Positions 34,114 to 43,124 of a DNA stretch of 64,000 bases are shown piece by piece. The position numbers and the translations under genes were made by a program. Below the pieces are notes generated by a model. The model saw nothing but the letters and a program-made list of their open reading frames with translations. It searched no databases and was not told the DNA's origin. Each line of letters begins with the position of its first letter. Positions within the stretch are counted from its first letter, which is position 1. This DNA comes from Schlesneria sp. (GTDB lineage Bacteria; Planctomycetota; Planctomycetia; Planctomycetales; Planctomycetaceae): NCBI GenBank assembly GCA_028291515.1, contig JAQGHU010000001.1, forward strand, positions 1 through 64,000, in the 5' to 3' direction.

Positions 34114-35151
34114 TCAAACTCCGACGTAGCCCGCGTTCGCCAATAATGCGGGCTTGCACAGCCTCCAACCAGCATTCAGGCGAGTCGAACCTTGGTGCGG
34201 GCAGTAGCGAGCACCGCCCGCACCAGATTCATCTAACCACTCACTTCCCCGCATCATCCGACAACGTCGCAGTCGCCGTTGGAAATTTTTCGGGACAGGA
34301 ATCGTCACTTTACCGGTGGCAACCCATTCCGTTCCGCGATCGACGATCGTCTGGAACCCAACGCATTTCATTGAGTATTCCGCATGCCCCATCACGGTCG
34401 TGAAGACTTTTCCCTTCCCGTAAGGAATCCACCAGACCATCGGTTCGTTCGCCTCGGTTCCGCCCACCGCTTTTGCAGCAAACGCCGTTGCCAGAACATG
34501 CATACTGGCCGCAGGGCCACGTTGACCGTGATACAACTCATCCTTCACATGCATCCATTCAGCGGGAATCCCTTGCATGACCGGATGCTCGCGATCTCGG
34601 ACCACAATCGCAAAATCGTGCTGTGCCCCGTGACCGGCACCAGGTCCTTCACCTTTCGCCGTCTCCACGATTTTGCCGTCGTTGTCGACGGTGACTCGCT
34701 TGCCGAAGTCCGCGCCTCGCCAACCAAGTCCAATCATCTTGTTGTATTCCGCCCACTCCGTAAACGCGTTGTTGGCCGCATGCACGATGACCAGGCCGCC
34801 ACCATTCACAACATAGCTTTCCAGATCGCGTTGAACCGATTCCGGCCAGAGTTCGCCGTTGTAATTACTCACCACGGCACCGTAGTCGGTAAACTTGGGC
34901 CGGAAGCTGTTCCAAGCCTCTTTCGGTTGGCCGTTCGGTGGGCTGGTCACCACATCCACCGTGAACCGACCGCTTTTCAGCAGGAAGTCCTTCAAGATCG
35001 GTGTCGTCGCTTTCCAGTTATGATTGTTCTGGCCATCGACAATCAATACTCGGATCGGCTCCGCCGCTTGCACTGAAGCGACAAGCAGCGATCCCACGAT
35101 GGCCGCCTGCAGAAGACCGTTCATGACTCTGAATCCAAGCCGTCCATTCAT
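34114..35151 (-). CDS. ThuA-like secreted protein with probable 3' frameshift
   Basis: The product has a signal peptide (ending Val-Gln-Ala-Ala) and a ThuA-like glutamine-amidotransferase fold (IRVLIVDGQNNHNWK, GGGLVIVHAANNAF and MVWWIPYGKGKVFTTVMGH), as in planctomycete trehalose-utilisation-type proteins. The reading frame is about 62 residues too long. One missing base near 34281 (GG for GGG) would restore the end NFPTATATLSDDAGK and a stop at 34241-34243. A strong hairpin (34194-34224) starts 17 bases beyond that restored stop, as a terminator would. Confidence 0.7.
   Translation of the reverse strand: MNGRLGFRVMNGLLQAAIVGSLLVASVQAAEPIRVLIVDGQNNHNWKATTPILKDFLLKSGRFTVDVVTSPPNGQPKEAWNSFRPKFTDYGAVVSNYNGELWPESVQRDLESYVVNGGGLVIVHAANNAFTEWAEYNKMIGLGWRGADFGKRVTVDNDGKIVETAKGEGPGAGHGAQHDFAIVVRDREHPVMQGIPAEWMHVKDELYHGQRGPAASMHVLATAFAAKAVGGTEANEPMVWWIPYGKGKVFTTVMGHAEYSMKCVGFQTIVDRGTEWVATGKVTIPVPKNFQRRLRRCRMMRGSEWLDESGAGGARYCPHQGSTRLNAGWRLCKPALLANAGYVGV
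34194..34224 (-). terminator. probable terminator of the ThuA-like gene
   Basis: A perfect 9-bp stem (GGTGCGGGC at 34194-34202 with GCCCGCACC at 34216-34224) lies just beyond the stop codon that a frameshift correction would give. A second hairpin (34128-34154) follows. Both lie inside the extended frame, which argues the extension is not natural. Confidence 0.5.
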
Positions 35152-35611
35152 TGATACCTGCTCCCGGTCGTGAGTATGGATGCGGCAGCCGCAACGCAGT
35201 GACTGCCAGCATGATCGTTATAACTTGTCCGGCAGGACCACGCACCGCTCGCGGACTATTCGTTACCAACGGACAAGTCCAATACTCATTTCTCCCTGAA
35301 GTCGAATTTCCGACTATCGCGTTGCCAAGGCATGGTTGACTATGACGATTCATAAGTTGTTCAGATCAAACAACGAAACTGATTCAGATCAACGCCATCC
35401 GCGACACGTTCGGCCAGACGGGGGATGAACGAGAAGCGGGAGGGTCATGACTCGCCCTGAGCGACTTGGACCGATCACACTCTGTGAAGTCCATCAAAAT
35501 CCGAGTCAACGATTGTGCTGTTGTGTGAGGAATTCTGGAGAGACTGCCACCTGGGAGATCCGCCGGGGCGTCAGAGCAACGCTGCCGGCGTTGGATTAAG
35601 GAGACAACCAA
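35152..35611 (+). other. intergenic region upstream of csrA
   Basis: No gene-like frame is seen. The last 20 bases before csrA contain the ribosome site TAAGGAGA. A promoter and leader for csrA should lie here but no clear -35/-10 pair stands out. Confidence 0.4.
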
Positions 35612-35821
35612 ATGCTCGTATTATCCCGCCAACGCGATGAAAGCATTTTCATCGGCGACAACATCAAGATCACCGTCGTCGACATTCGTGGCGACAAAGT
35701 TCGGCTGGGCATCGAAGCCCCAACCGAGATCCCGGTTCATCGTCAAGAAGTCTATGAAGCGATTCAGCGTGAGCATCAACGTGGCACAGTGCCCGTCAAA
35801 TCAGAGAGCACGGTCAAGTAG
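35612..35821 (+). CDS. csrA: carbon storage regulator CsrA
   Basis: The 69-residue product begins MLVLSRQRDESIFIGDNIKI and has the KVRLGIEAPTEIPVHRQEVY core, the complete CsrA RNA-binding fold. It binds GGA-containing leaders and changes translation or stability of target mRNAs. AAGGAGA lies eight bases before the ATG. It is a single-gene unit with a terminator at 35922-35955. Confidence 0.95.
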   Translation: MLVLSRQRDESIFIGDNIKITVVDIRGDKVRLGIEAPTEIPVHRQEVYEAIQREHQRGTVPVKSESTVK

Positions 35822-35921
35822 GTTGCAGGCAACCTCCGTCACACCGCCAGCTATTGGCTAACGAGCCCCGCGACTTCGCATCGTTTATTTCGATGACAGT
35901 GATTACAATCGCGAATGCTAC

Positions 35922-35955
35922 CGAGCCGGACCCTTGTCCGGCTCGTTATGTTTTT
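35922..35955 (+). terminator. terminator downstream of csrA
   Basis: A perfect 10-bp stem (CGAGCCGGAC at 35922-35931 with GTCCGGCTCG at 35936-35945) with a 4-base loop is followed by TTATGTTTTT. Confidence 0.7.
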
Positions 35956-35985
35956 AGTGGCCTTGTCACGATGCCTCGCATTACT

Positions 35986-36064
35986 GTCATTCCCGCGCAG
36001 GCGCGAATCTAGCGGCTGGTAAACGGTCATGATGCAACTGGATTCCCGCCTGCGCGGGAATGAC
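35986..36064. repeat. 79-bp palindromic intergenic repeat
   Basis: Two inverted 27-base arms start GTCATTCCCGCGCAGGCG and end with the complement GGGAATGAC, differing at only a few positions. The core resembles the CATTCCCGCG palindromes dispersed in many bacterial genomes. It lies between csrA and the convergent binding-lipoprotein gene and could form a large hairpin. Only one copy was noticed in this window. Confidence 0.6.
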
Positions 36065-36095
36065 GGAACGATTGCCGGACGCGCCACTTCTCGCA

Positions 36096-37121
36096 TCAAC
36101 GACCGGCTTTCAGAAACTTCGTTGTGAAGGCCTCTTCCGCCTTCACGGTATCAGCCTTGAGCGATCCGATTTCGACCATTTGATCTGCCAACGTCTGCCA
36201 ACGCTCGGCTGTCATCTCTCCAAATCGTTCGGCAGGAAAAACTTTCGGTAAGCAAAGTGGCTTCAATTCCGCAGCACCGAACGCCAACACATCCAATCCC
36301 ATCTCTCGATTTTGTTCATGAATGTAGTTGTTGGTGGCCTCGGGGTCGGCCAGATACTTCTGCCATCCGCGAATCGAGGCCCGTGTCATTTTCTCAACCA
36401 GTTCGGGCTGCTTGTCGATCATTTCCCGCTGCGCAATCAATAGGCTGGTGTAAGTGTTGAATCCCAGTTCGGACAGCATCAGGCACACCGGGTCGCCCTC
36501 CTTCTGCTTGGCGAGAAACGGTTCGCTAAAGCTGTACGCTTGCTGACCATAGTCAGAATTCTCCAGGAACTGCGCGACGTTACCCGGATACTTCACGATC
36601 TGAACATCGGCCAGATTGACTCGCTTTTTCAAGAACTGAGCGAACGGCTGATCGGAATTGATGCCCAAAGTAAAAGGACGCTTCGACGCCAGGTCTTCGA
36701 GCTTCGTCAGTCCACTGTTTTGATGCACCATGATGCAACGCGGGCTGTCTTGAATTGGACTCATCACCGCCACAGCATCCGCCTGCTGAGCTCGCCAGAC
36801 GAGAAGCTTGTCGGCGTTATCAACACCGAAGTTAACGACGCCACTGGCCACATCGGCGATCACTCGGACTCCCGGCCCCCCCGGCCGAATCGTCACCTTC
36901 AACCCCTCTTCTTCGTAATAGCCGTGAACCAGAGCAGCATAGAATCCCCCATGCTCGGCTTCGGGGAACCAATTGAGAGCGACGACAACCTCGATCTGCT
37001 TCGCCGAGTCACCAGGCGTCGCAGTCTGCCCTGAAATCGGTGGTGCAGCTTGCTGACAGCCGACGGCCAATATTAAGAGGCCGACCCCGACTAATGAAAA
37101 CCGACAACCGGTATCAGACAT
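36096..37121 (-). CDS. NMT1/THI5-like substrate-binding lipoprotein
   Basis: The 341-residue product has a lipoprotein signal ending Ala-Val-Gly-Cys near residue 22. It has an ABC-type solute-binding fold of the NMT1 type (VALNWFPEAEHGGFYAALVHGYYEEEGL, split here: WFPEAEHGGFYAALV then GYYEEEGLKV). Such proteins bind pyrimidine or thiamine precursors, nitrate, sulfonate or related compounds. No permease or ATPase gene lies beside it, so the partner is elsewhere. It is bounded by the palindromic repeat at its 3' end. Confidence 0.8.
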   Translation of the reverse strand: MSDTGCRFSLVGVGLLILAVGCQQAAPPISGQTATPGDSAKQIEVVVALNWFPEAEHGGFYAALVHGYYEEEGLKVTIRPGGPGVRVIADVASGVVNFGVDNADKLLVWRAQQADAVAVMSPIQDSPRCIMVHQNSGLTKLEDLASKRPFTLGINSDQPFAQFLKKRVNLADVQIVKYPGNVAQFLENSDYGQQAYSFSEPFLAKQKEGDPVCLMLSELGFNTYTSLLIAQREMIDKQPELVEKMTRASIRGWQKYLADPEATNNYIHEQNREMGLDVLAFGAAELKPLCLPKVFPAERFGEMTAERWQTLADQMVEIGSLKADTVKAEEAFTTKFLKAGR

Positions 37122-37461
37122 CCCACGATTTCCTGCAAGTTGGTTCGAATTCTAGTCCCACATTACGTTCAGTGCCTGCAAACGTGAAGTGACATCAGCG
37201 ATTCTCCAGCCAGAATACGTTCATGGAACGGGGCGAACGGGGGGCGACAGCAAGGATGGAATGCCGCCGAGCAAAGTGAGTCAGGATTAGGCCTTGCGTC
37301 ACACTAATCTCCCAGAAACCGTCGATATCAGGTTTATTGATTGACGCCCCCATTTTTTCGTGATAGCTTCGGGAACTACACATCTCGATTTCTTTGGCGT
37401 CCGCATTCTATTTTTCCGGTACTTCGTTATTCCGGAATTTCCCTGCTTGATGGAGTTTACA
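37122..37461. other. intergenic region between divergent genes
   Basis: This stretch must hold the promoters of the binding lipoprotein (minus) and the DUF1559 gene (plus). I saw no gene-like frame and no strong promoter pair. The ribosome site TGATGGAG lies just before 37462. Confidence 0.35.
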
Positions 37462-38499
<1,038 letters not shown>

Positions 38500-38526
38500 C
38501 CTACCAACATAGCGCGTCAAACCTTG

Positions 38527-38568
38527 GCGGCAGGACCAACCATTCGGTACGGTGCCTGCCGCTTTTTT
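38527..38568 (+). terminator. terminator after the DUF1559 gene
   Basis: GCGGCAGG (38528-38535) pairs with CCTGCCGC (38555-38562), with a further ACC/GGT inner pair. It is followed by TTTTTT. Confidence 0.7.
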
Positions 38569-38595
38569 CTTACGATTTTCGAAAGGGCTGTGCTT

Positions 38596-39033
38596 ATGAA
38601 ATCATGGCGGCTAACAGTATCACTTTGCACAAGCATCCTCTGCATTTCCGTGATTGGTTGTGGTGGATCACCTGATGCTCCACAGCTTGTTTCCGGAAAA
38701 GTGACAGTTAAAGGGGGTGGCCCTTTGACGAAGGGGACGATTCGATTCAATGGGACAGGCGGCAAGAAAATTGTCTCTGGTTTCGGGACGCTCGATGCAC
38801 AAGGCGCATTTCAGATCAGCAGCCTTGGAGTTAACGACGGAATCCCTGTCGGCGAATATACCGTCACTCTCGCAGGTACCGAAACTGGTCAAGACTACGA
38901 TCATCCCAATGATCCGGTCGTCAAGACGATCGCCGACAAGTACGGCACCGACTCGACCACCGATTTGAAACGCACGGTGAAGTCCGGAAGGAACACGTTT
39001 GATTTTGAACTCGAACCTCCCGCGCCTAAGTGA
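38596..39033 (+). CDS. transthyretin-like lipoprotein partner of DUF1559
   Basis: The 145-residue product has a lipoprotein signal ending Val-Ile-Gly-Cys near residue 22. A beta-sandwich domain follows (VSGKVTVKGGGPLTKGTIRF, then PVGEYTVTLAG) of the carboxypeptidase-regulatory/transthyretin type. Such small lipoproteins are regularly encoded directly after DUF1559 genes in planctomycetes. Function unknown, probably envelope structural. The next gene may overlap its end. Confidence 0.8.
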   Translation: MKSWRLTVSLCTSILCISVIGCGGSPDAPQLVSGKVTVKGGGPLTKGTIRFNGTGGKKIVSGFGTLDAQGAFQISSLGVNDGIPVGEYTVTLAGTETGQDYDHPNDPVVKTIADKYGTDSTTDLKRTVKSGRNTFDFELEPPAPK

Positions 39034-40792
39034 CTTTGGCTGGTTGAGCATTGTCATTGTGTTCGGAATGGCAGGCTGTCGCGGTGAACCCAGCACGGGT
39101 TCGCCGCAGCCTGCCTCGACAACGCAGGTCTCTGCCAAGTCCCAACCGCTCCTGGCACGACTGCCGTTCGAAGTCAGCGCGCCGGCCGCCCCGCGAGCCG
39201 CCCATGACGACGACTGGTTTGAGGATGTCACTCAACGTAGTGGCGTGCAGTGGAAGTATCGAACGGGATGCGAAGCGCGGTACTACACGCTGCTCGAAAC
39301 CGTCGGCGGCGGAGTGGCGCTGATCGACTATGATGTCGATGGTGACTTGGATTTGTTCTTTACTGGTGGCGGCCAGATGACAACGCCTCCCGTCACCGTT
39401 CGTGGTGTCGATTGCGCGCTGTTCCGAAACGATGGTGACTGGTCATTTACCGATGTCACTGAATCGCTCGGTTTAAAGAGCACAGAACTCTACACCCACG
39501 GGGCCGCGGTCAACGACTATGATCGCGATGGCTATCCGGACCTCTTCGTGACGGGTTACGGAAGCTGCCGATTGTTGCACAATCGCGCGGGACTGCGATT
39601 TGAAGAAGTTATCCTACCTGCATCTTCAATGCAGAAGAAATGGTTCACGTCTGCCGCATGGGGCGACTTCGACCGAGACGGCTTTGTGGACCTGTTCGCC
39701 GTCTGCTACGCCGACTGGCATGGTACGGAAGACATCTGCGTTCAACATCAGGCCGAAGGCAACCGCCGAGATGCCTGCGCGCCGACTCAATATCCAGGAC
39801 AGCAAAGCGTGCTTCTGCGGAATCAGGGGGATGGCACGTTTGAAGATGTCAGCCAGGCGGCCGGGATCCTGCCCGCGATGCGCTCGCTGGGGATTGTCAC
39901 CGCAGATCTGGATGGCGACGGCTGGCTGGATTGGTTCGTCGCCAATGATGTGAACGAAAACCAGCTTTATTGGGGACGTGACGAGTTCCCTTTTGATGAA
40001 GGGGGCGTGCTTGCAGGAGTCGCTTTTTCCGAAACAGGCGAGCGAGACGGATCGATGGGGACCGACATTGCCGATGTGGATGGCGATGGGGTACTCGACC
40101 TGTTCATCGCGAACTATGCGGGCCAGGACAACGTGCTGGCACGTGGGATCGGTAATCGCGGTTTCATCAATATCACGAAGTCTTACGGGTTGGCGGCACC
40201 GTCGCGGCGCTGGGTGAAGTTTGCATCTCTGTTCGCCGATTTCGATCTCGACGGGTGGCTCGACCTGTTTGTCGCCAATGGGCATGTCCTGTATGAAGCT
40301 TCCGAAGTCCCGTTCCTGCAACCTGCTCAACTATTCCGCAACAAGGATGGCGTGCGTTTTGAAGAGGTCAGCGCTCAAGGCGGACCGTATTTCGATGTCC
40401 CTCACGGGGGACGAGGTGCGGCCATCGGAGACTTGGACAACGATGGGGCACCGGACCTGGTGATTGTCGAGCAGGATGCCCCCGTCAAAATACTGCGCAA
40501 TCGTCACCCGGCAAAGAACTGGCTCCGCTTAACCCTGGTGGGACGGACATCGGGCCGCGATCCCGTCGGGGCTCGCGTGCATCTGCAGCAGGAAAGCCGA
40601 CTGATGGTGCGCACGATCTGCGGGGGTGGCAGCTATCTATCGCAATCGGATCCGCGAATTCTGTTCGCTTTGGAGGCAGATCATCCTGTCGATGTCACCG
40701 TGATTTGGCCTGGCGGTGAGCGCGAGGTATTCTCGAACTTGTCGCTACGCCGCACGCATCAGCTTGCGGAAGGCGCAGGGCGACGCCCGTGA
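38999..40792 (+). CDS. VCBS/ASPIC (UnbV)-type repeat lipoprotein
   Basis: The product of about 597 residues has a lipoprotein-like start (VFGMAGC) when read from the TTG at 38999, though the start is uncertain. It carries at least six FG-GAP/VCBS repeats with calcium-binding DxDGDLDLF-like loops (e.g. DYDVDGDLDLF, DFDRDGFVDLF). It closes with an ASPIC/UnbV domain (NWLRLTLVGRTSGRDPVGAR). Such proteins are surface or periplasmic beta-propellers. The frame begins inside the previous gene, suggesting coupled translation. A TPR protein follows 9 bases on. Confidence 0.8.
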   Translation: MILNSNLPRLSDFGWLSIVIVFGMAGCRGEPSTGSPQPASTTQVSAKSQPLLARLPFEVSAPAAPRAAHDDDWFEDVTQRSGVQWKYRTGCEARYYTLLETVGGGVALIDYDVDGDLDLFFTGGGQMTTPPVTVRGVDCALFRNDGDWSFTDVTESLGLKSTELYTHGAAVNDYDRDGYPDLFVTGYGSCRLLHNRAGLRFEEVILPASSMQKKWFTSAAWGDFDRDGFVDLFAVCYADWHGTEDICVQHQAEGNRRDACAPTQYPGQQSVLLRNQGDGTFEDVSQAAGILPAMRSLGIVTADLDGDGWLDWFVANDVNENQLYWGRDEFPFDEGGVLAGVAFSETGERDGSMGTDIADVDGDGVLDLFIANYAGQDNVLARGIGNRGFINITKSYGLAAPSRRWVKFASLFADFDLDGWLDLFVANGHVLYEASEVPFLQPAQLFRNKDGVRFEEVSAQGGPYFDVPHGGRGAAIGDLDNDGAPDLVIVEQDAPVKILRNRHPAKNWLRLTLVGRTSGRDPVGARVHLQQESRLMVRTICGGGSYLSQSDPRILFALEADHPVDVTVIWPGGEREVFSNLSLRRTHQLAEGAGRRP

Positions 40793-40801
40793 TGGACATC
40801 T

Positions 40802-42031
40802 ATGACCACTCCCGTTGACACACCGAAACCCTGGTCTCGCCACAGCCGATTGTTGCTGGTCGGGGGCCTTGCCATCATCGTGCTGACTGGTAGCGTTTAT
40901 TCGTATTTGTCTTTCAAAGAGAATCGTGGACGAGCGAACCTGTCGTTGGCAAGAAACGTGCTGGAGAAACTCGTCTTCCAACCAGACGGTCGCGAATCGA
41001 CGGCCACTGCAGACCGTGCCGAGCAACAACTGAAAAGCGTATTCGGGACCTCTTCAGAACGGTCTGCGCAATTGCTGATCGTGGCGTTGGCTCGTAGTCG
41101 CGGGGTCCGCGTCAGCGTGAGAGATCTGGATCAAGACACACAGCGCTGCAACACGGCGGATATCGCGGTAGCCTCGCTGTTATTCTTCAAAGGCGGAGAA
41201 TTAAGTCTGGCAGACAAGATGGCGGCCGCGGCAGTGAATCGCGGGGACGAGCGATCGCGCGCTCTGAAAGCCGCCACGATTGTGAGCTATGAACTAGGAC
41301 GCGATGAGGACACCGCTCGCTACGCCGCAGAATGGAGCAAGATCGAGCCTCGCGACGCGATGCCTTGGCAGTATCTCGCCTATGTGGCGGAGGATCGCGG
41401 ATTTTCCAACGAAGCGGTCATCGCATTTCGAAATCAGATCGATTGTACGTCGGGATCGGCCGACGAATCGCGACGTCGACTGGTCTTCCATCTGATCAAA
41501 CTGGGTAATGCCGCTGAAGCTCGGAAAGAATTCGACAAGCTGCAATCGACTTCGCAATCTGTCGCGCAGGAATCACGCCTTCTCGAAGCTCGGTTGTTGT
41601 TCCTGGAAGGAAAACTGAGTGAGACTCAGCAGATCCTGGATCAAACGAAATTCACGGAGCAAGAGCGAACCGACGCGACGCTTCTACGAGCACAGATCCT
41701 GATGGAGCGATCGCAATTTGATAACGCGACGACCGAACTGCGCGATTGCATCGCTCGCGATCCCGCCAACCAGGACGCCCACTATCTGCTGGGTCAGGCG
41801 TTGGCCCGCAGTGGCAAGCCCGCGGAAGCAAAGAAACAGTTGGAAACGCACCGACAACTCCTGGATCTGAAAGTGCGGATCAACAGCCTGGAGCGTCAGG
41901 CCGGCCGTCAATCAGACAATGTCGACGCCCGGCTCACACTGGCAGAGCTGTATCGGCAGTTGGGTCTGATGGAACAGTCCAAGCTCTGGAGTGATTCGGC
42001 TCGCAATGCCAAATCCTCCCGATCGCGGTAG
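40802..42031 (+). CDS. membrane-anchored TPR protein
   Basis: The 409-residue product has one N-terminal membrane helix (about 16-38). Several tetratricopeptide-like helical repeats follow (e.g. EARLLFLEGKLSETQQILDQ, NQDAHYLLGQALARSGKPAE). CRTAC/UnbV proteins and TPR proteins are often paired, as here. It probably forms a scaffold at the envelope; no enzymatic motif is seen. Confidence 0.75.
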   Translation: MTTPVDTPKPWSRHSRLLLVGGLAIIVLTGSVYSYLSFKENRGRANLSLARNVLEKLVFQPDGRESTATADRAEQQLKSVFGTSSERSAQLLIVALARSRGVRVSVRDLDQDTQRCNTADIAVASLLFFKGGELSLADKMAAAAVNRGDERSRALKAATIVSYELGRDEDTARYAAEWSKIEPRDAMPWQYLAYVAEDRGFSNEAVIAFRNQIDCTSGSADESRRRLVFHLIKLGNAAEARKEFDKLQSTSQSVAQESRLLEARLLFLEGKLSETQQILDQTKFTEQERTDATLLRAQILMERSQFDNATTELRDCIARDPANQDAHYLLGQALARSGKPAEAKKQLETHRQLLDLKVRINSLERQAGRQSDNVDARLTLAELYRQLGLMEQSKLWSDSARNAKSSRSR

Positions 42032-42292
42032 GCGACTGCCGGATCACCACGTCCAGCTGTGACCAACAACCACAGAGTTCTAGTGCGGGTCGCACTTCCG
42101 TGTCGCGTTGAAACATGGGTTAGACACAGTGGGTTTCCGCTCGCGGGACGCCACAGTTAGGTGGGATGCGTTCTATCTCTGTGAGGTTGTCCGAAGCGCA
42201 CTTCCGCATTGCTATCTCTGTTGGCCTGAACTCGGTAGAAATGGATGCGTTCGATGCACATCTTGTCACATGGAAATGGAGAGGGATTATCG

Positions 42293-43030
42293 ATGAAGTC
42301 TCATACAGTTCGCCGTGCTCTGCTTGGGATCAGCGGAGCGTTGCTCTTCTCGTGGTGTTCTGCAAGTGCCCAGGAAACGACCAATTTACCGAAGGCAACG
42401 ATCGATGGTACGGGACTCGGATGGCGCGAACTTGGTGAAGCCGACTTCGTTAACGTCAACACCGATGCTGATACCTGGACCTGGAAGGACGGAATCGTCC
42501 ACTGCACTGGCAAGCCGGTCGGCGTGACGCGATCTCAGAATAAGATCACGAATTTTGAGCTTGTCACCACATGGCGACATCTGAAGGCGGGTGGCAATTC
42601 TGGTATCTTCGTCTGGGCCACTGAAGAGGCCCTGACGGATTTGAAGCCAAACAGCCTGCCTCCGGGCGGCATCGAAGTCCAGGTTTTGGACCATGGCTAC
42701 GCCGAGCAATATGAAAAGTCGACTGGCAAGAAGCCCGATTGGTTCACCACCAACGGCGATGTTTTTCCCGTTGGGAAGTCCAAAATGACGCCGTTTCCAC
42801 CTGTCGCTCCCGGTGGCTCACGCAGTTTTCCTCGCAAGAATCTCAGCAAAGGTGTGGGCGAATGGAACCACTACTACGTCCGCGCCATCAACGCCGAAGT
42901 TCGACTGTGGGTGAATGGCGAAGAGGTCTCCGGTGGCACCAAATGCGAGCCAAGCACCGGATACTTGTGCCTGGAATCCGAAGGTGCTCCGGTCGAATTC
43001 AAGAATTTGCGGATCAGAGAATTGCCGTAA
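42293..43030 (+). CDS. DUF1080 (3-keto-disaccharide hydrolase-type) secreted protein
   Basis: The ATG at 42293 follows GAGAGG and opens a signal peptide ending Ala-Ser-Ala-Gln. The 245-residue product has the DUF1080 jelly-roll core (NFELVTTWRHLKAGGNSGIFV, trimmed here as TTWRHLKAGGNSGIF, then PPGGIEVQVLDHGY). It ends CLESEGAPVEFKNLRIREL. The family includes glycoside-related enzymes abundant in planctomycetes. Substrate not known. A hairpin terminator follows. Confidence 0.88.
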   Translation: MKSHTVRRALLGISGALLFSWCSASAQETTNLPKATIDGTGLGWRELGEADFVNVNTDADTWTWKDGIVHCTGKPVGVTRSQNKITNFELVTTWRHLKAGGNSGIFVWATEEALTDLKPNSLPPGGIEVQVLDHGYAEQYEKSTGKKPDWFTTNGDVFPVGKSKMTPFPPVAPGGSRSFPRKNLSKGVGEWNHYYVRAINAEVRLWVNGEEVSGGTKCEPSTGYLCLESEGAPVEFKNLRIRELP

Positions 43031-43061
43031 CATTTGAGAGTTGCGGCATGCCAATACAAAA

Positions 43062-43092
43062 ACACCCGACACGAAATGATCGTGCCGGGTGT
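43062..43092. terminator. bidirectional terminator between convergent genes
   Basis: A 13-bp stem with one mismatch (43062-43074 with 43080-43092) lies between the DUF1080 gene and the minus-strand barrel gene. A short A run precedes it, so it can serve the minus strand. Confidence 0.6.
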
Positions 43093-43124
43093 CTGCGATT
43101 CTGATGGTTCGCTGACTCGTGGGA

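Noticed and set aside
34128-34154. Second hairpin after the dnaE2 remnant as its own terminator
   Set aside because: The stem is only 7 bp without a T run on either side. It could serve the convergent genes but the support is weak, so it is mentioned only with the ThuA-like gene.
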